Positions 26,433 to 38,102 are shown, counted from the first letter of the stretch. The stretch is 64,000 bases of DNA from Geodermatophilus siccatus (GCF_900103785.1 NZ_FNHE01000007.1:62001-126000), one strand, 5' to 3'. Translations and numbers: made by a program. Notes: generated from the sequence alone by a model not told the origin.

Positions 26433-27611
26433 TTGCCCACTCGCCGCACCCTGGCCGCCGGCCTCGTCGCCGCCCTCGCGACGGCCGGCCTCGGCGCCAC
26501 CGCCGCCCCGGCCGCCGCCGCCCCGTCCGACGGTCCGCGCGCCACCTACGTCGTCACCGTCGACCGCTCGACGCTGCCCGTGCAGGCAGCCGAGCGGGCC
26601 CGCGGCCTCGGCGGGCAGGTCGACCACGTCTACACCACAGCACTGGCCGGCTTCGCCGTCACGCTCCCGGAGGCCGCCGCGAGCCGGCTGTCGGCCATCC
26701 CCGGGGTCGTCGCCGTCGAGCGGGACCAGGCCGTCACCACCGACGAGTCCCAGTCCGGCGCGACGTGGGGCCTGGACCGCACCGACCAGCGCGACCTGCC
26801 CCTCGACACCACCTACGGCTGGACCACGACCGGCGCGGGGGTCACCGCCTACGTCATCGACACCGGCATCGCCGCCGGCCACACCGAGTTCACCGGCCGC
26901 GTGGGCGCCGGCTTCGACGCGGTCGACGGCGGCGCGCCCGACGACTGCAACGGCCACGGCACGCACGTCGCGGGCACCGTCGGCGGGACGACGTACGGCG
27001 TCGCGAAGGGCGTGCGGCTGGTCGGCGTCCGCGTGCTCGGCTGCGACGGCAGCGGCACCACCGCCGGTGTGGTCGCCGGCATCGACTGGGTCACGGCCGA
27101 CCACCAGGCCGGCGCACCCGCGGTCGCCAACATGAGCCTCGGCGGCGGGACCAGCACCGCCATCGACGCCGCGGTGCGCAACTCCATCGCCGACGGGGTG
27201 AGCTACGCGGTGGCGGCGGGCAACGGCAGCTCCGCCGGCGTGGCCCAGGACGCCTGCGCCTCCTCCCCCGCGCGGGTGCCGAACGCGCTCACCGTCGGCG
27301 CGACCGACCGCACCGACCAGGCGGCGTCGTTCAGCAACTACGGCTCCTGCGTCGACCTGTTCGCTCCCGGCGTCGGCATCACCAGCGCCTGGTACACGGG
27401 CAGCACCGCGACCAACACGATCAGCGGGACGTCGATGGCCACGCCGCACGTCGCGGGCGTCGCCGCGCTCGTGCTGTCGACCACGCCGTCCGCGCCGCCG
27501 GCCACGGTCGCCGCGACGGTCACCGCCGCCGCGACTCCCGGCCACGTCGTCCTGTCGCGGACGGCCACCCGGGCCGGGACCCCGAACCGGCTGCTGTACA
27601 GCTCCTACTGA
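26433..27611 (+). CDS. Secreted S8 (subtilisin/proteinase K-like) serine protease
   Basis: A 392-residue prepro-subtilase. From TTG 26433 it has a signal peptide PTRRTLAAGLVAALATAG ending at an APAAAA site. An inhibitor I9 propeptide follows (ATYVVTVDRSTLPVQAAERA to ERDQAV). The catalytic triad is Asp in AYVIDTGIA, His in GHGTHVAG and Ser in GTSMATPHVAG, with the oxyanion Asn in AAGNGSS. The protein stops just after the catalytic core, with no extra domain. GAGGAG lies 8 bases before the TTG, and the signal peptide then starts cleanly, so I prefer TTG to the in-frame TTG at 26376. Exported scavenging protease. Confidence 0.92.
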   Translation: MPTRRTLAAGLVAALATAGLGATAAPAAAAPSDGPRATYVVTVDRSTLPVQAAERARGLGGQVDHVYTTALAGFAVTLPEAAASRLSAIPGVVAVERDQAVTTDESQSGATWGLDRTDQRDLPLDTTYGWTTTGAGVTAYVIDTGIAAGHTEFTGRVGAGFDAVDGGAPDDCNGHGTHVAGTVGGTTYGVAKGVRLVGVRVLGCDGSGTTAGVVAGIDWVTADHQAGAPAVANMSLGGGTSTAIDAAVRNSIADGVSYAVAAGNGSSAGVAQDACASSPARVPNALTVGATDRTDQAASFSNYGSCVDLFAPGVGITSAWYTGSTATNTISGTSMATPHVAGVAALVLSTTPSAPPATVAATVTAAATPGHVVLSRTATRAGTPNRLLYSSY

Positions 27612-27626
27612 TCCACCCGGCGACGG

Positions 27627-27675
27627 TGTGCGCGGATGCGCGGCTCTCCGGTCCGGAGCCGCGCATCCGCGCACA
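27627..27675. terminator. 20-bp perfect hairpin between convergent genes
   Basis: TGTGCGCGGATGCGCGGCTC (27627-27646) is the exact reverse complement of 27656-27675, with a 9-base loop. It lies between the protease stop and the threonine aldolase stop, so it can serve both strands. No U-tract follows. Confidence 0.75.
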
Positions 27676-27716
27676 GCGTCGGGTCAGCAGCGGCCGCCAG
27701 CGGCGACCGCCGGCCC

Positions 27717-30180
<2,464 letters not shown>

Positions 30181-31203
30181 TCAGCCGAAGAAGACCTCGA
30201 CCTCCGCGTACCGGTCGACCGGGACCAGCTTCAGCTGCGCGGTGGCCTCGGCCAGGGGCACCCGCACGATGTCGGTGCCCCGCAGCGCCACCATCACCCC
30301 GGTCTCCCCGGCGTGCACCGCGTCGAGCGCGGCCAGGCCGAAGCGGGTGGCCAGCACCCGGTCGAACGGCGAGGGGGTGCCGCCGCGCTGGATGTGCCCC
30401 AGGACGACGGCGCGGGACTCCCGGCCGGTGCGCTCCTCGATCACCGAGGCCAGCGCGGTGCCGATCCCGCCGAGCCGGACGTGGCCGAACGCGTCCTTCT
30501 CGCCCGTGGCCGTCACCAGGTCGCCGTCCTTGGGCTTGGCGCCCTCGGAGACCACCACGATCGGGGAGTAGCCGGAGTCGAACCGGCGCTGGCAGTGCTC
30601 CACGACGGCGTCGACGTCGAAGGGCTGCTCGGGGATGAGGACGACGGTGGCGCCGCCGGCCATCCCGGCGTGCAGGGCGATCCACCCTGCGTGCCGGCCC
30701 ATGACCTCGACCACGAGCGTGCGGTGGTGGCTGTCCCCGGTGGTGTGCAGCCGGTCGATGGCCTCGGTGGCCACGCCGAGCGCGGTGTCGAAGCCGAAGG
30801 TGTAGTCGGTGGCGTCGAGGTCGTTGTCGATGGTCTTGGGGACGCCGACCACCCGCACGCCGGCCTCGGCGAGCTTGGTGGCCACGCCGAGGGTGTCCTC
30901 GCCGCCGATCGGGATCAGCGCGTCGACACCGAGCCGCTCGAGCGTGGCGAGCACCCGGTCGGCGCCGCCCTCCAGCGCATAGGGGTTGGTGCGCGAGGTG
31001 CCCAGGACGGTGCCGCCGCGGGGCAGGATGCCCCGGACGGCGGCGAGGTCCATCGGCACGGTGTCGCCCTCGAGGACCCCACGCCAGCCGTCGCGGAAGC
31101 CGACCACCTCGTCGCCGCACCGGACGCCCTTGCGGACGATGGCGCGGATCACCGCGTTGAGGCCCGGGCAGTCGCCGCCGCCGGTCAGGATGCCGATGCG
31201 CAT
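30181..31203 (-). CDS. pfkA: 6-phosphofructokinase, PPi-type active-site residues
   Basis: A 340-residue PFK of the actinobacterial group: start RIGILTGGGDCPGLNAVIRA, then ILPRGGTVLGTSRTNPY, PIGGEDTLGVA, VPKTIDNDLDATDYTFGFDT, MGRHAGWIALH and LGHIQRGGTPSPFDR. ATP-dependent relatives carry G at the position that is D in GGED, and an aspartate there with the lysine of PKTIDND is the known mark of PPi-dependent enzymes such as that of Amycolatopsis. I therefore infer a reversible PPi-linked enzyme. ATG at 31203 is divergent from the NmrA-like gene, with 76 bases between. Confidence 0.92.
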   Translation of the reverse strand: MRIGILTGGGDCPGLNAVIRAIVRKGVRCGDEVVGFRDGWRGVLEGDTVPMDLAAVRGILPRGGTVLGTSRTNPYALEGGADRVLATLERLGVDALIPIGGEDTLGVATKLAEAGVRVVGVPKTIDNDLDATDYTFGFDTALGVATEAIDRLHTTGDSHHRTLVVEVMGRHAGWIALHAGMAGGATVVLIPEQPFDVDAVVEHCQRRFDSGYSPIVVVSEGAKPKDGDLVTATGEKDAFGHVRLGGIGTALASVIEERTGRESRAVVLGHIQRGGTPSPFDRVLATRFGLAALDAVHAGETGVMVALRGTDIVRVPLAEATAQLKLVPVDRYAEVEVFFG

Positions 31204-31279
31204 GGGGCCGTCCTCCGGGATGGTTCGGGGCGCTCACGGTCGTTGGCGGAGTGGTGCCGCTGGTCAGGGGGATGATCGT

Positions 31280-32167
31280 ATGCCGAGGGTGATCGCCGTC
31301 ACAGGGGCAACGGGCGTGCTCGGGGGACGTGTCGTCGAACGGCTCGCCGGCCGGGGGGACGTCGCCCTGCGGCTGGTGGTGCGCGATGCCGCCCGCGCCC
31401 CGCGCGTGCCCGGCGCCGGGGTGGCCGTCGTCCCGGGCGGCTACGCCGACGGGCCCGGCCTGACCGCCGCCCTCGCCGGGGTGCACACCCTCTACCTGGT
31501 GTCGGCCGCCGAGGCCGAGGACCGGCTGCAGCAGCACCGCACCGCCGTCGCCGCGGCGGCCGCGGCCGGCGTGCAGCGCGTCGTCTACACCTCCTTCCTC
31601 GGCGCCGCTCCGGACGCCGTCTTCACCCTCGCCCGCCAGCACGCCGCCACCGAGGAGGCCCTCGCCGCGACCGGCGTGCGCACCACGGTGCTGCGGCACG
31701 CCATGTACGCCGACTTCGTGCCGTTCTTCGCCGTCCTCGAGGACGGGCGGGCGGTGATCGCGGCGCCGGCCGACGACGGGCGGGCGTCCTTCGTGTCCCG
31801 CGACGACCTGGCCGACGTCGGGGCCGCCGTCCTGCTCGACGACTCCCCCGCCCTGGACGGCGCCGTGCTCGACGTGACCGGGCCGGAGGCGCTGTCGCTG
31901 GACGACGCGGCGGCCGTCCTGGCCGAGGTGACCGGCCGGCCCGCCGCCTACCGCCGCCAGACCGTCGAGGAGGCGTGGGCCACCCGGCGTCCGTCCGGGC
32001 ACCCGGACTGGGAGGTCGAGGGCTGGGTCACCAGCTACCGGGCGATCGCCGCGGGCGAGATGTCCCGCGTCACCGACGTCGTCCCCACGCTGACCGGGCA
32101 CCCGGCGCGGACGGTGGCCGAGCACCTGCGCGCTCACCCGGAGGACTGGGCCCACCTCCGCTCCTGA
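31280..32167 (+). CDS. NmrA-like NAD(P)-binding atypical SDR
   Basis: A 295-residue Rossmann-fold protein. It begins RVIAVTGATGVLGGRVVERL (the atypical SDR G-x-x-G-x-x-G pattern), with YTSFLGAAPDAVFTLARQH in the middle and RHAMYADFVPFF, as in NmrA/QOR2-type quinone or isoflavone-like reductases and redox-sensing regulators. No classical Y-x-x-x-K pair is evident. It probably reduces a small quinone-like substrate or senses NADP(H); no neighbour narrows this. ATG at 31280 has only a weak ribosome binding site (GGGGGATGATC). Confidence 0.8.
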   Translation: MPRVIAVTGATGVLGGRVVERLAGRGDVALRLVVRDAARAPRVPGAGVAVVPGGYADGPGLTAALAGVHTLYLVSAAEAEDRLQQHRTAVAAAAAAGVQRVVYTSFLGAAPDAVFTLARQHAATEEALAATGVRTTVLRHAMYADFVPFFAVLEDGRAVIAAPADDGRASFVSRDDLADVGAAVLLDDSPALDGAVLDVTGPEALSLDDAAAVLAEVTGRPAAYRRQTVEEAWATRRPSGHPDWEVEGWVTSYRAIAAGEMSRVTDVVPTLTGHPARTVAEHLRAHPEDWAHLRS

Positions 32168-32186
32168 GCGCCTGACCTGCAGGGAA

Positions 32187-32221
32187 GGGGAACCGAGGGG
32201 TCCGTGACCCCTGGTTGCCCC
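32187..32221 (+). terminator. Bulged hairpin after the NmrA-like gene
   Basis: GGGG, AACC and AGGGGTC pair with GACCCCT, GGTT and GCCCC around the loop CGT, giving about 15 base pairs with two single-base bulges. It is 19 bases past the stop. It also covers a GTG at 32204, which argues against that codon as the chemoreceptor start. A second small hairpin, CCGGTT-CAC-AACCGG, follows at about 32225. Confidence 0.6.
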
Positions 32222-32305
32222 ATTCCGGTTCACAACCGGCCGGTTCCTGCCGATGTGCGACCCGGCGGCCGTCATCGGGCCGCCAGGACGAACGGGAGCG
32301 GCCCC

Positions 32306-34414
32306 TTGCGCTGGGACATCAGGACCAAGGTGGTGGCACTCGCGACCGCGTGCGTCGCGACCACCGGGATCACGGTGGGCGGGGTGAGCGCCTGGCAGAG
32401 CAGCGCCTTCGCCGACGAGGCCCGCGCCGACGTCGAGCAGCTCGTCGCCGACGACCTCACCCAGACCGCCAGCGGCGTCCACGACGTGGTGGCCACCCAG
32501 GGCGCCTCCACCGCGGCCAAGGTGGACTCCGACCTCGCCGTCGCCCAGCACGTCCTGGCGCAGGCCGGCGGTCTCCGGCTCGACCGCGGCACGGTGACCT
32601 GGCAGGCGAAGAACCAGTTCAGCGGCGAGGTGACGCCGGTCGAGCTGCCCCGCGCCTCGGTGGGCGGCACGTGGCTGGGCCAGAACGCCGACCCGGGCGT
32701 GCCGACGCCCGTGGTCGACCAGGTGCAGGCGCTCGTCGGTGGCACCGCCACGGTCTTCCAGCGCACCGGGCCGGCCGGCGACATGCTGCGCGTGGCCACC
32801 AACGTCGTCGGGACGACGGGCTCGCGGGCCATCGGCACCTACATCCCGGCGACCAATCCCGACGGCGCGCCCAACCCGGTGCTGGCCGCCGTCCTCGCCG
32901 GGCAGACATACCGCGGCAACGCCTTCGTCGTCGACTCCTGGTACGTCTCGGCCTACGCGCCGCTGTTCGACGGCGCCGGTCAGGTGATCGGCATGGTGTA
33001 CGTCGGCCAGGAGCAGCAGAACCTGCCGGCGCTGCGGGAGAGCCTCGAGCAGACCACCGTCGGCGAGAACGGCCGGGTCGAGGTGTTCGGCGGCACCGGA
33101 GACCTGCGCGGCCAGGTGCTGGTCAGCCGGGGCGGGGTCCGCGACGGCGAGTCGCTGCTCGACGCCACGGACGCCCAGGGCACCCGGTGGGTGGAGCAGG
33201 TCGTCGACGCCGCGGTCGCCCTGCAGCCGGGCGAGCAGGCCACCGTCCGCTACGTCGACGCCGAGACCGGCCCGCACACCGTGCGCGTCTCCTACTACCA
33301 GCCGTGGAACTGGGTGATCGCGACGATCGCCCGCGACAGCGACTTCGCCGGCCCGGTGGAGCACCTGGAGTCCGGCCGCTCCTCGATGCTCACCGGCGTC
33401 GTCGGCGCCGTCCTGCTGATCGCCGCTGCCGGGGGCGCGCTGGCCTGGCTGGTCGGCCGCCGGCTGACCGGCCCGCTGGAGCGGCTGCGGGCGCGGATGG
33501 CCGAGATCGCCGACGGGGAGGGCGACCTGACCCAGCGGATGGACGAGTCCGGCCGGGACGAGGTCGGCGACCTGTCGCGGGCGTTCAACCGCTTCGTCGA
33601 GAAGGTCTCCGCGACCATCCGCGACGTGGGCGCGTGCGCGCGCACGCTGGCCGCCTCGGCCGGCACGGTCGCCACGGTCGCCGAGGGCCTCGGCGACCGG
33701 GCCGCCCGCAGCCGGGACCAGGCCCGCACCGCCCAGCAGGCCGCCGGCGACATCAGCGCGGGGGTGACCTCCGCGGCAGCCGGGGCCGAGCAGATGGGCG
33801 CCTCGATCGCCGAGATCGCCCGCAGCGCCAGCGAGGCCGCGCGGGTGGGCCGCAGCGCCGCCGACCTCGCCCGGCAGACCGAGAGCACGGTGGCCGCCCT
33901 GGGTGCGAGCTCGGCCGAGATCGGGGACGTCGTCAAGGTGATCGCCGCGGTGGCCGAGCAGACCAACCTGCTGGCCCTCAACGCGACCATCGAGGCCGCG
34001 CGGGCCGGCGAGGCGGGCAAGGGCTTCGCCGTCGTCGCGAACGAGGTCAAGGAGCTGGCGCAGGAGGCGTCCCGGGCCAGCGAGGAGATCACCCAGCGGG
34101 TGCAGGGCATCCAGGCCGACACGTCGGCGGCGGTGGGGTCCATCGGGCGGATCGCCGAGGTCGTGCGGGACATGAACGACCACCAGACCACGATCGCCAG
34201 CGCGGTCGAGGAGCAGACGGCGGTCACCGACGAGCTGACCCGCAACGTCGGCGCCGCCGCCGACGGGGCGACCGCGTTCACCGGCACGCTCACCGCCGTC
34301 AGCGAGGACGCCGAGCGCAGCGCCGAGGACGTGGACTCCGCCCGCACCGCGGCCCGTGGGCTCGACCGGCTCTCGCAGGAGCTGACCCGGCTGCTGGGGG
34401 TCTTCACCGTCTGA
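32306..34414 (+). CDS. Methyl-accepting chemotaxis protein with Cache-type sensor
   Basis: A 702-residue receptor. A first span ([21 protein letters not shown]) leads into a periplasm-facing region of about 350 residues with Cache features ([43 protein letters not shown]). A second span ([21 protein letters not shown]) is followed by HAMP and a signalling domain with the hairpin tip [20 protein letters not shown] and [16 protein letters not shown]. No che or flagellar genes are in the window, so it signals to a remote pathway. TTG at 32306 has GGGAG 7 bases upstream; GTG 32204 would fall in a hairpin. Confidence 0.92.
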   Translation: MRWDIRTKVVALATACVATTGITVGGVSAWQSSAFADEARADVEQLVADDLTQTASGVHDVVATQGASTAAKVDSDLAVAQHVLAQAGGLRLDRGTVTWQAKNQFSGEVTPVELPRASVGGTWLGQNADPGVPTPVVDQVQALVGGTATVFQRTGPAGDMLRVATNVVGTTGSRAIGTYIPATNPDGAPNPVLAAVLAGQTYRGNAFVVDSWYVSAYAPLFDGAGQVIGMVYVGQEQQNLPALRESLEQTTVGENGRVEVFGGTGDLRGQVLVSRGGVRDGESLLDATDAQGTRWVEQVVDAAVALQPGEQATVRYVDAETGPHTVRVSYYQPWNWVIATIARDSDFAGPVEHLESGRSSMLTGVVGAVLLIAAAGGALAWLVGRRLTGPLERLRARMAEIADGEGDLTQRMDESGRDEVGDLSRAFNRFVEKVSATIRDVGACARTLAASAGTVATVAEGLGDRAARSRDQARTAQQAAGDISAGVTSAAAGAEQMGASIAEIARSASEAARVGRSAADLARQTESTVAALGASSAEIGDVVKVIAAVAEQTNLLALNATIEAARAGEAGKGFAVVANEVKELAQEASRASEEITQRVQGIQADTSAAVGSIGRIAEVVRDMNDHQTTIASAVEEQTAVTDELTRNVGAAADGATAFTGTLTAVSEDAERSAEDVDSARTAARGLDRLSQELTRLLGVFTV

Positions 34415-34470
34415 GGGAGGACCCCGTCCCCCCACCCTTGGCGAGCTCGGGATGGGGCCCGGGACGGGGC
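34415..34470 (+). terminator. Family I stop-codon hairpin, plus strand
   Basis: The chemoreceptor TGA is followed by GGGAGGACCCCGTCCCC, then CACCCTTGGCGAGCTCGGGATG and GGGCCCGGGACGGGGCC. Arms GGCCCCGTCCC-like and GGGACGGGG pair; the loop GGCGAGCTCGGG is a diverged form of the family loop. Confidence 0.6.
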
Positions 34471-34473
34471 CAT

Positions 34474-34514
34474 CGACGACGCCCCCTCCGGCCCACGCCG
34501 AGGGGGCGTCGTCG
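34474..34514 (+). terminator. 15-bp perfect hairpin before the P450 gene
   Basis: CGACGACGCCCCCTC (34474-34488) pairs exactly with GAGGGGGCGTCGTCG (34500-34514) around an 11-base loop. It forms a double terminator with the preceding repeat and isolates the P450 gene. Confidence 0.75.
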
Positions 34515-34605
34515 CGGCGCGGGGCGGGCGGCGGGCTTCTGCGCGGGCCCGTCCGGTGCGACGCTCGGGACGTCGCACGGGGCCGCGTCCGGAGGGGAGA
34601 CGCCC

Positions 34606-35823
34606 ATGACCGTCCCGGCCACGCCGTTCAGCGACCCTGCGGTCCTCGCCGATCCGTACCCGGTGCTCGCCGCCCTCCGGGAGAGCGGCCCGGTCCACCG
34701 GCTGGACGGGCGACTGGGCGTGCCCGTGTGGGTGGTCACCCGCTACGCGGACGTCCTCGCGGCGCTGTCGGAGCCGCGGCTGAGCAACGACCCGCAGCAG
34801 GCCGTCGACCTGGAGGAGGCCCTGCGCGGCGACTTCCTCAGCCGCAGCATGATCGGCGCGGACCCGCCGGAGCACACCCGCCTGCGCCGGCTGGTGTCCA
34901 AGGCGTTCACCGCCCGCCGGGTCGAGGGGCTGCGGCCGCGGGTGCAGGCGATCACCGACACGCTGCTCGACCGGGTGAGCCCACGCGGCCACGCCGAGCT
35001 GGTCGGTGAGTTCGCCCTCCCGCTGCCCATCACGGTGATCGGGGAGCTGCTCGGCGTCCCCGAGGCCGACCGGGACCGCTTCCGGACCTGGACCGACGAC
35101 ATGCTCGACCGGCCGTTCGACGCCCGCACCGACCTGGCCGTCGTCGTCGCCGCCCGCGAGCGGATGCACGGCTACCTGAGCGAGCTGGTGGACGCCAAGC
35201 GGCGGGACCCGGCCGACGACCTGCTGACCGACCTCGTCGCGGCGAGCGACGAGGGCGAGCGCCTCGACGAGCAGGAACTCCTCGCGATGACCTTCCTGCT
35301 GCTCGTCGCCGGGTACGTGACCACGGTCAGCCTCATCGGCAACGGCACGCTGGCGCTGCTGCGCGCCCCCGACCAGCTCGACCGGCTGCGCGCCGACCCG
35401 TCCCTGGTGCCCCGGGCGGTCGAGGAGCTGCTGCGCTTCGACGGGCCGGTCAACCCCGGGCTCAGCCGCTTCGCCCTCGAGGACCTGGAGCTCGGCGGGG
35501 CGCGGATCCGCCGGGGGGACGTGGTGCTGCTCGCGATCGCGGCGGCCAATCGGGACCCCGACCGCTTCCCCGACCCCGACCGGCTGGACGTCGGATCCGC
35601 CGATCCCGGCCACCTGGCCTTCGGGCACGGGATCCACTACTGCCTGGGCGCACCCCTGGCCCGCCTGGAGGGGCAGGTGGCCTTCGCCGCGCTGCTGGAG
35701 CGGCTGCCGGACCTGGCCCTGGCCACGGCCGAGGACCAGCTGCGGTGGACCGGTGGCGGGGTGCTGCGCGGTCTGCGCGAGCTCCCGGTCACCTTCACCC
35801 CCACGCCGGCGCGGACCGGCTGA
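34606..35823 (+). CDS. Cytochrome P450, CYP107-like
   Basis: A soluble bacterial P450 of 405 residues. The heme-binding motif is FGHGIHYCLGAPLARLE. The E-x-x-R is in AVEELLRFDG, and the K-helix and PERF-like region read FPDPDRLDVG. The I-helix is LLLVAGYVTTVSLIG: the usual A-G-x-D/E-T has valine in place of the acid, which should alter proton delivery. ATG at 34606 follows GGAGGGG at good spacing. No ferredoxin or biosynthetic genes adjoin, so the substrate is unknown; macrolide-like or xenobiotic substrates are common in this class. Confidence 0.9.
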   Translation: MTVPATPFSDPAVLADPYPVLAALRESGPVHRLDGRLGVPVWVVTRYADVLAALSEPRLSNDPQQAVDLEEALRGDFLSRSMIGADPPEHTRLRRLVSKAFTARRVEGLRPRVQAITDTLLDRVSPRGHAELVGEFALPLPITVIGELLGVPEADRDRFRTWTDDMLDRPFDARTDLAVVVAARERMHGYLSELVDAKRRDPADDLLTDLVAASDEGERLDEQELLAMTFLLLVAGYVTTVSLIGNGTLALLRAPDQLDRLRADPSLVPRAVEELLRFDGPVNPGLSRFALEDLELGGARIRRGDVVLLAIAAANRDPDRFPDPDRLDVGSADPGHLAFGHGIHYCLGAPLARLEGQVAFAALLERLPDLALATAEDQLRWTGGGVLRGLRELPVTFTPTPARTG

Positions 35824-35841
35824 GCCCGACGGCGCCCGGGC

Positions 35842-36327
35842 TCAGCGGCGGGCGCCCTCCATCGCCTGCCAGCGGGCGAGGTTGTAGCGGGCGTCGACGA
35901 GGGCGTCGTGGGTGCCGCTGGGCCGGGGCGGCAGCGGCGGCTGCCCGAGGTCGTCCCAGCGCTGGCGCAGCTCGCGGGTGAACCGCGGGATCGGCCGCGG
36001 CAGCGCCGGCATCGCCCCCCACAGCTGGCACAGCGCGACGTGGTCGTAGGCGGCGAACCAGGCCCACAGCTCGATCTCCTCACCCGGGCCGGTGAGGAAG
36101 GCCAGCAGCTCGTCGCGGATGCGCCGGCGGCTGCGCCACGCCCGGTCCGACGGCGGCGGCAGCTGGTCGAGCACGTTGCGCCGCACCCAGGGGATCGCCC
36201 GGCGCTCGTCGAACTCGGTGCTGACCGCGTAGAACTCCCGCCCCGTCTCGTCCACGACGCCGATGGAGACGAGGTCGATGGTCGTGCCGTCCTCGATGAA
36301 CTCGGTGTCGTAGAAGAAGCGCCGCAC
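35842..36327 (-). CDS. 3'-5' exoribonuclease, Rv2179c family
   Basis: A 161-residue DEDDh-type nuclease close to M. tuberculosis Rv2179c, which trims 3' overhangs and prefers adenylate. The start RRFFYDTEFIEDGTTIDLV holds the D and E of motif I, AAYDHVALCQLWG holds motif II and HDALVDARYNLARW holds motif III. The conserved WVRRNVLDQLP segment is also present. The gene lies at the Rv2179c position between aroG and plsC on the same strand, though the Pfk to P450 insertion separates it from aroG. GTG at 36327; convergent with the P450, 18 bases apart. Confidence 0.88.
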   Translation of the reverse strand: MRRFFYDTEFIEDGTTIDLVSIGVVDETGREFYAVSTEFDERRAIPWVRRNVLDQLPPPSDRAWRSRRRIRDELLAFLTGPGEEIELWAWFAAYDHVALCQLWGAMPALPRPIPRFTRELRQRWDDLGQPPLPPRPSGTHDALVDARYNLARWQAMEGARR

Positions 36328-36362
36328 GCCCCCACGGTAGTGAGAGGGCCCTCCTGCCCCCG

Positions 36363-36487
36363 GTGACGTGCTGGCACGGCCACCTCCCAGGGCCCTCCGC
36401 CCGCGCCTGCGAGGCGGGGAGCAAGGACCCCGTGTCCCCACCGCTCGCAAGTTGGCGGCGGGGCCCTGCACGGGGCCGGGTCCTTCC
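36363..36487. repeat. Composite family I repeat behind plsC
   Basis: GGTGACGTGCTGGCACGGCC (36362 on) is the outer flank seen at 30108 and 55328. It is followed by an inverted partner: AAGGACCCCGTG at 36423 pairs with CACGGGGCCGGGTCCTT at 36469, and CCCCACCGC with GGCGGGGC between. On the minus strand the plsC TGA is followed by GGAAGGACCCGG. No gene lies here. Confidence 0.65.
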
Positions 36488-37252
36488 TCAGCCGGCCAGG
36501 GACTCCGGCGCCCGGTCGGCGGCCTCGTCGACGGGCGGCTGCAGCCGGCTGACGACCTCGGACGCGCTGGCCCCGGTGGCGTCCATCGACTTCTTCACCC
36601 GGGCGCCGTAGACGTCGACGTACTCCTGCTCCGACAGCGTCATGATCTCGTACATGATCTCGTCGGTGACCGAGCGCTCGACGAAGCGGTCGCCGGCCAG
36701 GCCCTCGTAGCGGGAGAAGTCCAGCGGCACCCCGAAGCGCACGCGCACCTTCGGGAGGTTCCAGCCGACCAGCGGCAACCGGCGCTCGCCGTAGACCATG
36801 GCCACCGGCACCACCGGCACCCCGGTCTCCAGCGTCATCCGGGCCACGCCGGTCTTGCCGCGGAAGAGCCGGCCGTCGGGCGAGCGGGTGCCCTCGGGGT
36901 AGATGCCCAGCAGCTTGCCCTGCCGCAGGATCCGCAGCCCGGTCTGGATCGCGTCCTCCGCCGCCGAGGCGCTCGTCCGGTCGATCGGCACCTGGCCGGC
37001 GCCGGTGAAGAAGGCCCGCTGCAGGAACCCCTTCACGCCGCTGCCGGTGAAGTACTCGTTCTTGGCGAGGAAGGTGACCCGGCGGCGCAGTGACAGCGGC
37101 ATGAAGATCCAGTCGGCCGCCGACAGGTGGTTGCTCGCGAGGACAGCCGCCCCGCTGCGGGGCACGTTGTCGACGCCCTCCACCTGTGGCCGGAACGCCA
37201 GCTTCACGACCGGGCCGATGGCCACGTACTTGAGGAACCAGTAGAACAACAC
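36488..37252 (-). CDS. plsC: 1-acyl-sn-glycerol-3-phosphate acyltransferase
   Basis: A 254-residue LPLAT-family acyltransferase making phosphatidic acid from lysophosphatidate. Block I is ASNHLSAADWIFMP (H-x4-D), followed by VPIDRTSASAAEDA, then GIYPEGTRSPDGRLFRGKTG (block III) and VPVVPVAMVYGERRL (block IV). A hydrophobic N-terminus (FYWFLKYVAIGPVVKLAF) anchors it. It corresponds to Rv2182c. GTG at 37252 follows AGGGAGG. Position near fadD and a PimB'-like gene puts it in a phospholipid and glycolipid neighbourhood. Confidence 0.93.
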   Translation of the reverse strand: MLFYWFLKYVAIGPVVKLAFRPQVEGVDNVPRSGAAVLASNHLSAADWIFMPLSLRRRVTFLAKNEYFTGSGVKGFLQRAFFTGAGQVPIDRTSASAAEDAIQTGLRILRQGKLLGIYPEGTRSPDGRLFRGKTGVARMTLETGVPVVPVAMVYGERRLPLVGWNLPKVRVRFGVPLDFSRYEGLAGDRFVERSVTDEIMYEIMTLSEQEYVDVYGARVKKSMDATGASASEVVSRLQPPVDEAADRAPESLAG

Positions 37253-37421
37253 GCCTCCCTCTGGGGCTGCCAGACTATTGATCCCGGAGGCGGAAGGACA
37301 ATGCCAGCCCCACAGCCCCCGTTCCCACCGGCTCGCTCGCCGGCTGACGAGGAGGACCCGTGCCCCAGCCCGCCCCGATGACCGCCGCCCCCGCGTCCGC
37401 CTCCCCCGGCCGGGGACGCGC

Positions 37422-38102
37422 GTGAGCGCCCGGGGGCGCGGCCGCCGGGACAACGGCCTGGACGCCGCCCTGTGGACCCCGCTGCGTGACGTCGACCCAC
37501 GGGTCGGCGAGCACCTGCTCGACGTGCTCCGCGAGGCCGGGGTGGCCGCCTACCTGGAGCCCTCGGCCGACGTCGAGCCCTACACCCGCACCGTCTCGCT
37601 GCCCAGCCCGCCCAGCGACCGGCTCTTCGTCGACCGGTCCCGCAGCCGCGAGGCCCGCGCCCTGGTCGACGAGCACGCCGACGACCACGTGGCCGAGCGC
37701 ACCCGGGCCCGGCAGTCCGCGCGGCGCGACGTCGACGAGGACGCCGAGTGGGCGCGCATCGTCGCCGCCTTCGAGGCCGAGCACGGCCGCACCGTCGTCG
37801 ACGAGGACCCCTGCGACGCCCCGCCGCCGGCCCCGGCCGAGCCGTCGGTGCTCGACCGGCCGGAGGAGCATTACGAGCCGCCGCCGCCCCCACCGGTGCC
37901 CGCCCCCGCCCCGGCCTCGCTGTACGCGGTGCTGCTGATCGCCGCCGGCGCCGTCCTCGTGGTGGCCCCGCGGGTGATCGGCCTGTCCGCCGACCTCGGC
38001 CTGGTGCTCGGCGTGGCCGCCGTCGCCGGCGGGGTCGGGGTGCTGCTGTCGCGGATGCGGGAGCGGAGCACCGACGACGGCGACGACGGCGCGGTCGTCT
38101 AG
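37422..38102 (+). CDS. Hypothetical protein with two C-terminal membrane spans
   Basis: An unrecognised 226-residue protein. The N-terminal 135 residues are soluble and acidic (TPLRDVDPRVGEHLLDVLRE, VAAYLEPSADVEPYTRTVSL, ALVDEHADDHVAERTRARQS). A proline run (EPPPPPPVPAPAPAS) separates them from two adjacent spans (LYAVLLIAAGAVLVVAP and LGLVLGVAAVAGGVGVLL), and the chain ends in an acidic tail. The pattern suggests a cytoplasmic domain tethered to the membrane. GTG at 37422 excludes an R/P-rich upstream extension. The stop overlaps the convergent ROK kinase by 4 bases. Confidence 0.7.
   Translation: MSARGRGRRDNGLDAALWTPLRDVDPRVGEHLLDVLREAGVAAYLEPSADVEPYTRTVSLPSPPSDRLFVDRSRSREARALVDEHADDHVAERTRARQSARRDVDEDAEWARIVAAFEAEHGRTVVDEDPCDAPPPAPAEPSVLDRPEEHYEPPPPPPVPAPAPASLYAVLLIAAGAVLVVAPRVIGLSADLGLVLGVAAVAGGVGVLLSRMRERSTDDGDDGAVV

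Noticed and set aside
32204-32305. Upstream GTG start for the chemoreceptor
   Set aside because: The codon lies in a strong hairpin; the TTG at 32306 has a better ribosome binding site and gives a normal N-terminus.
32168-32305. Possible riboswitch before the chemoreceptor
   Set aside because: GGGGAACCGAGGGG recalls ydaO pieces, but the other conserved blocks are missing; a bulged terminator hairpin explains it.
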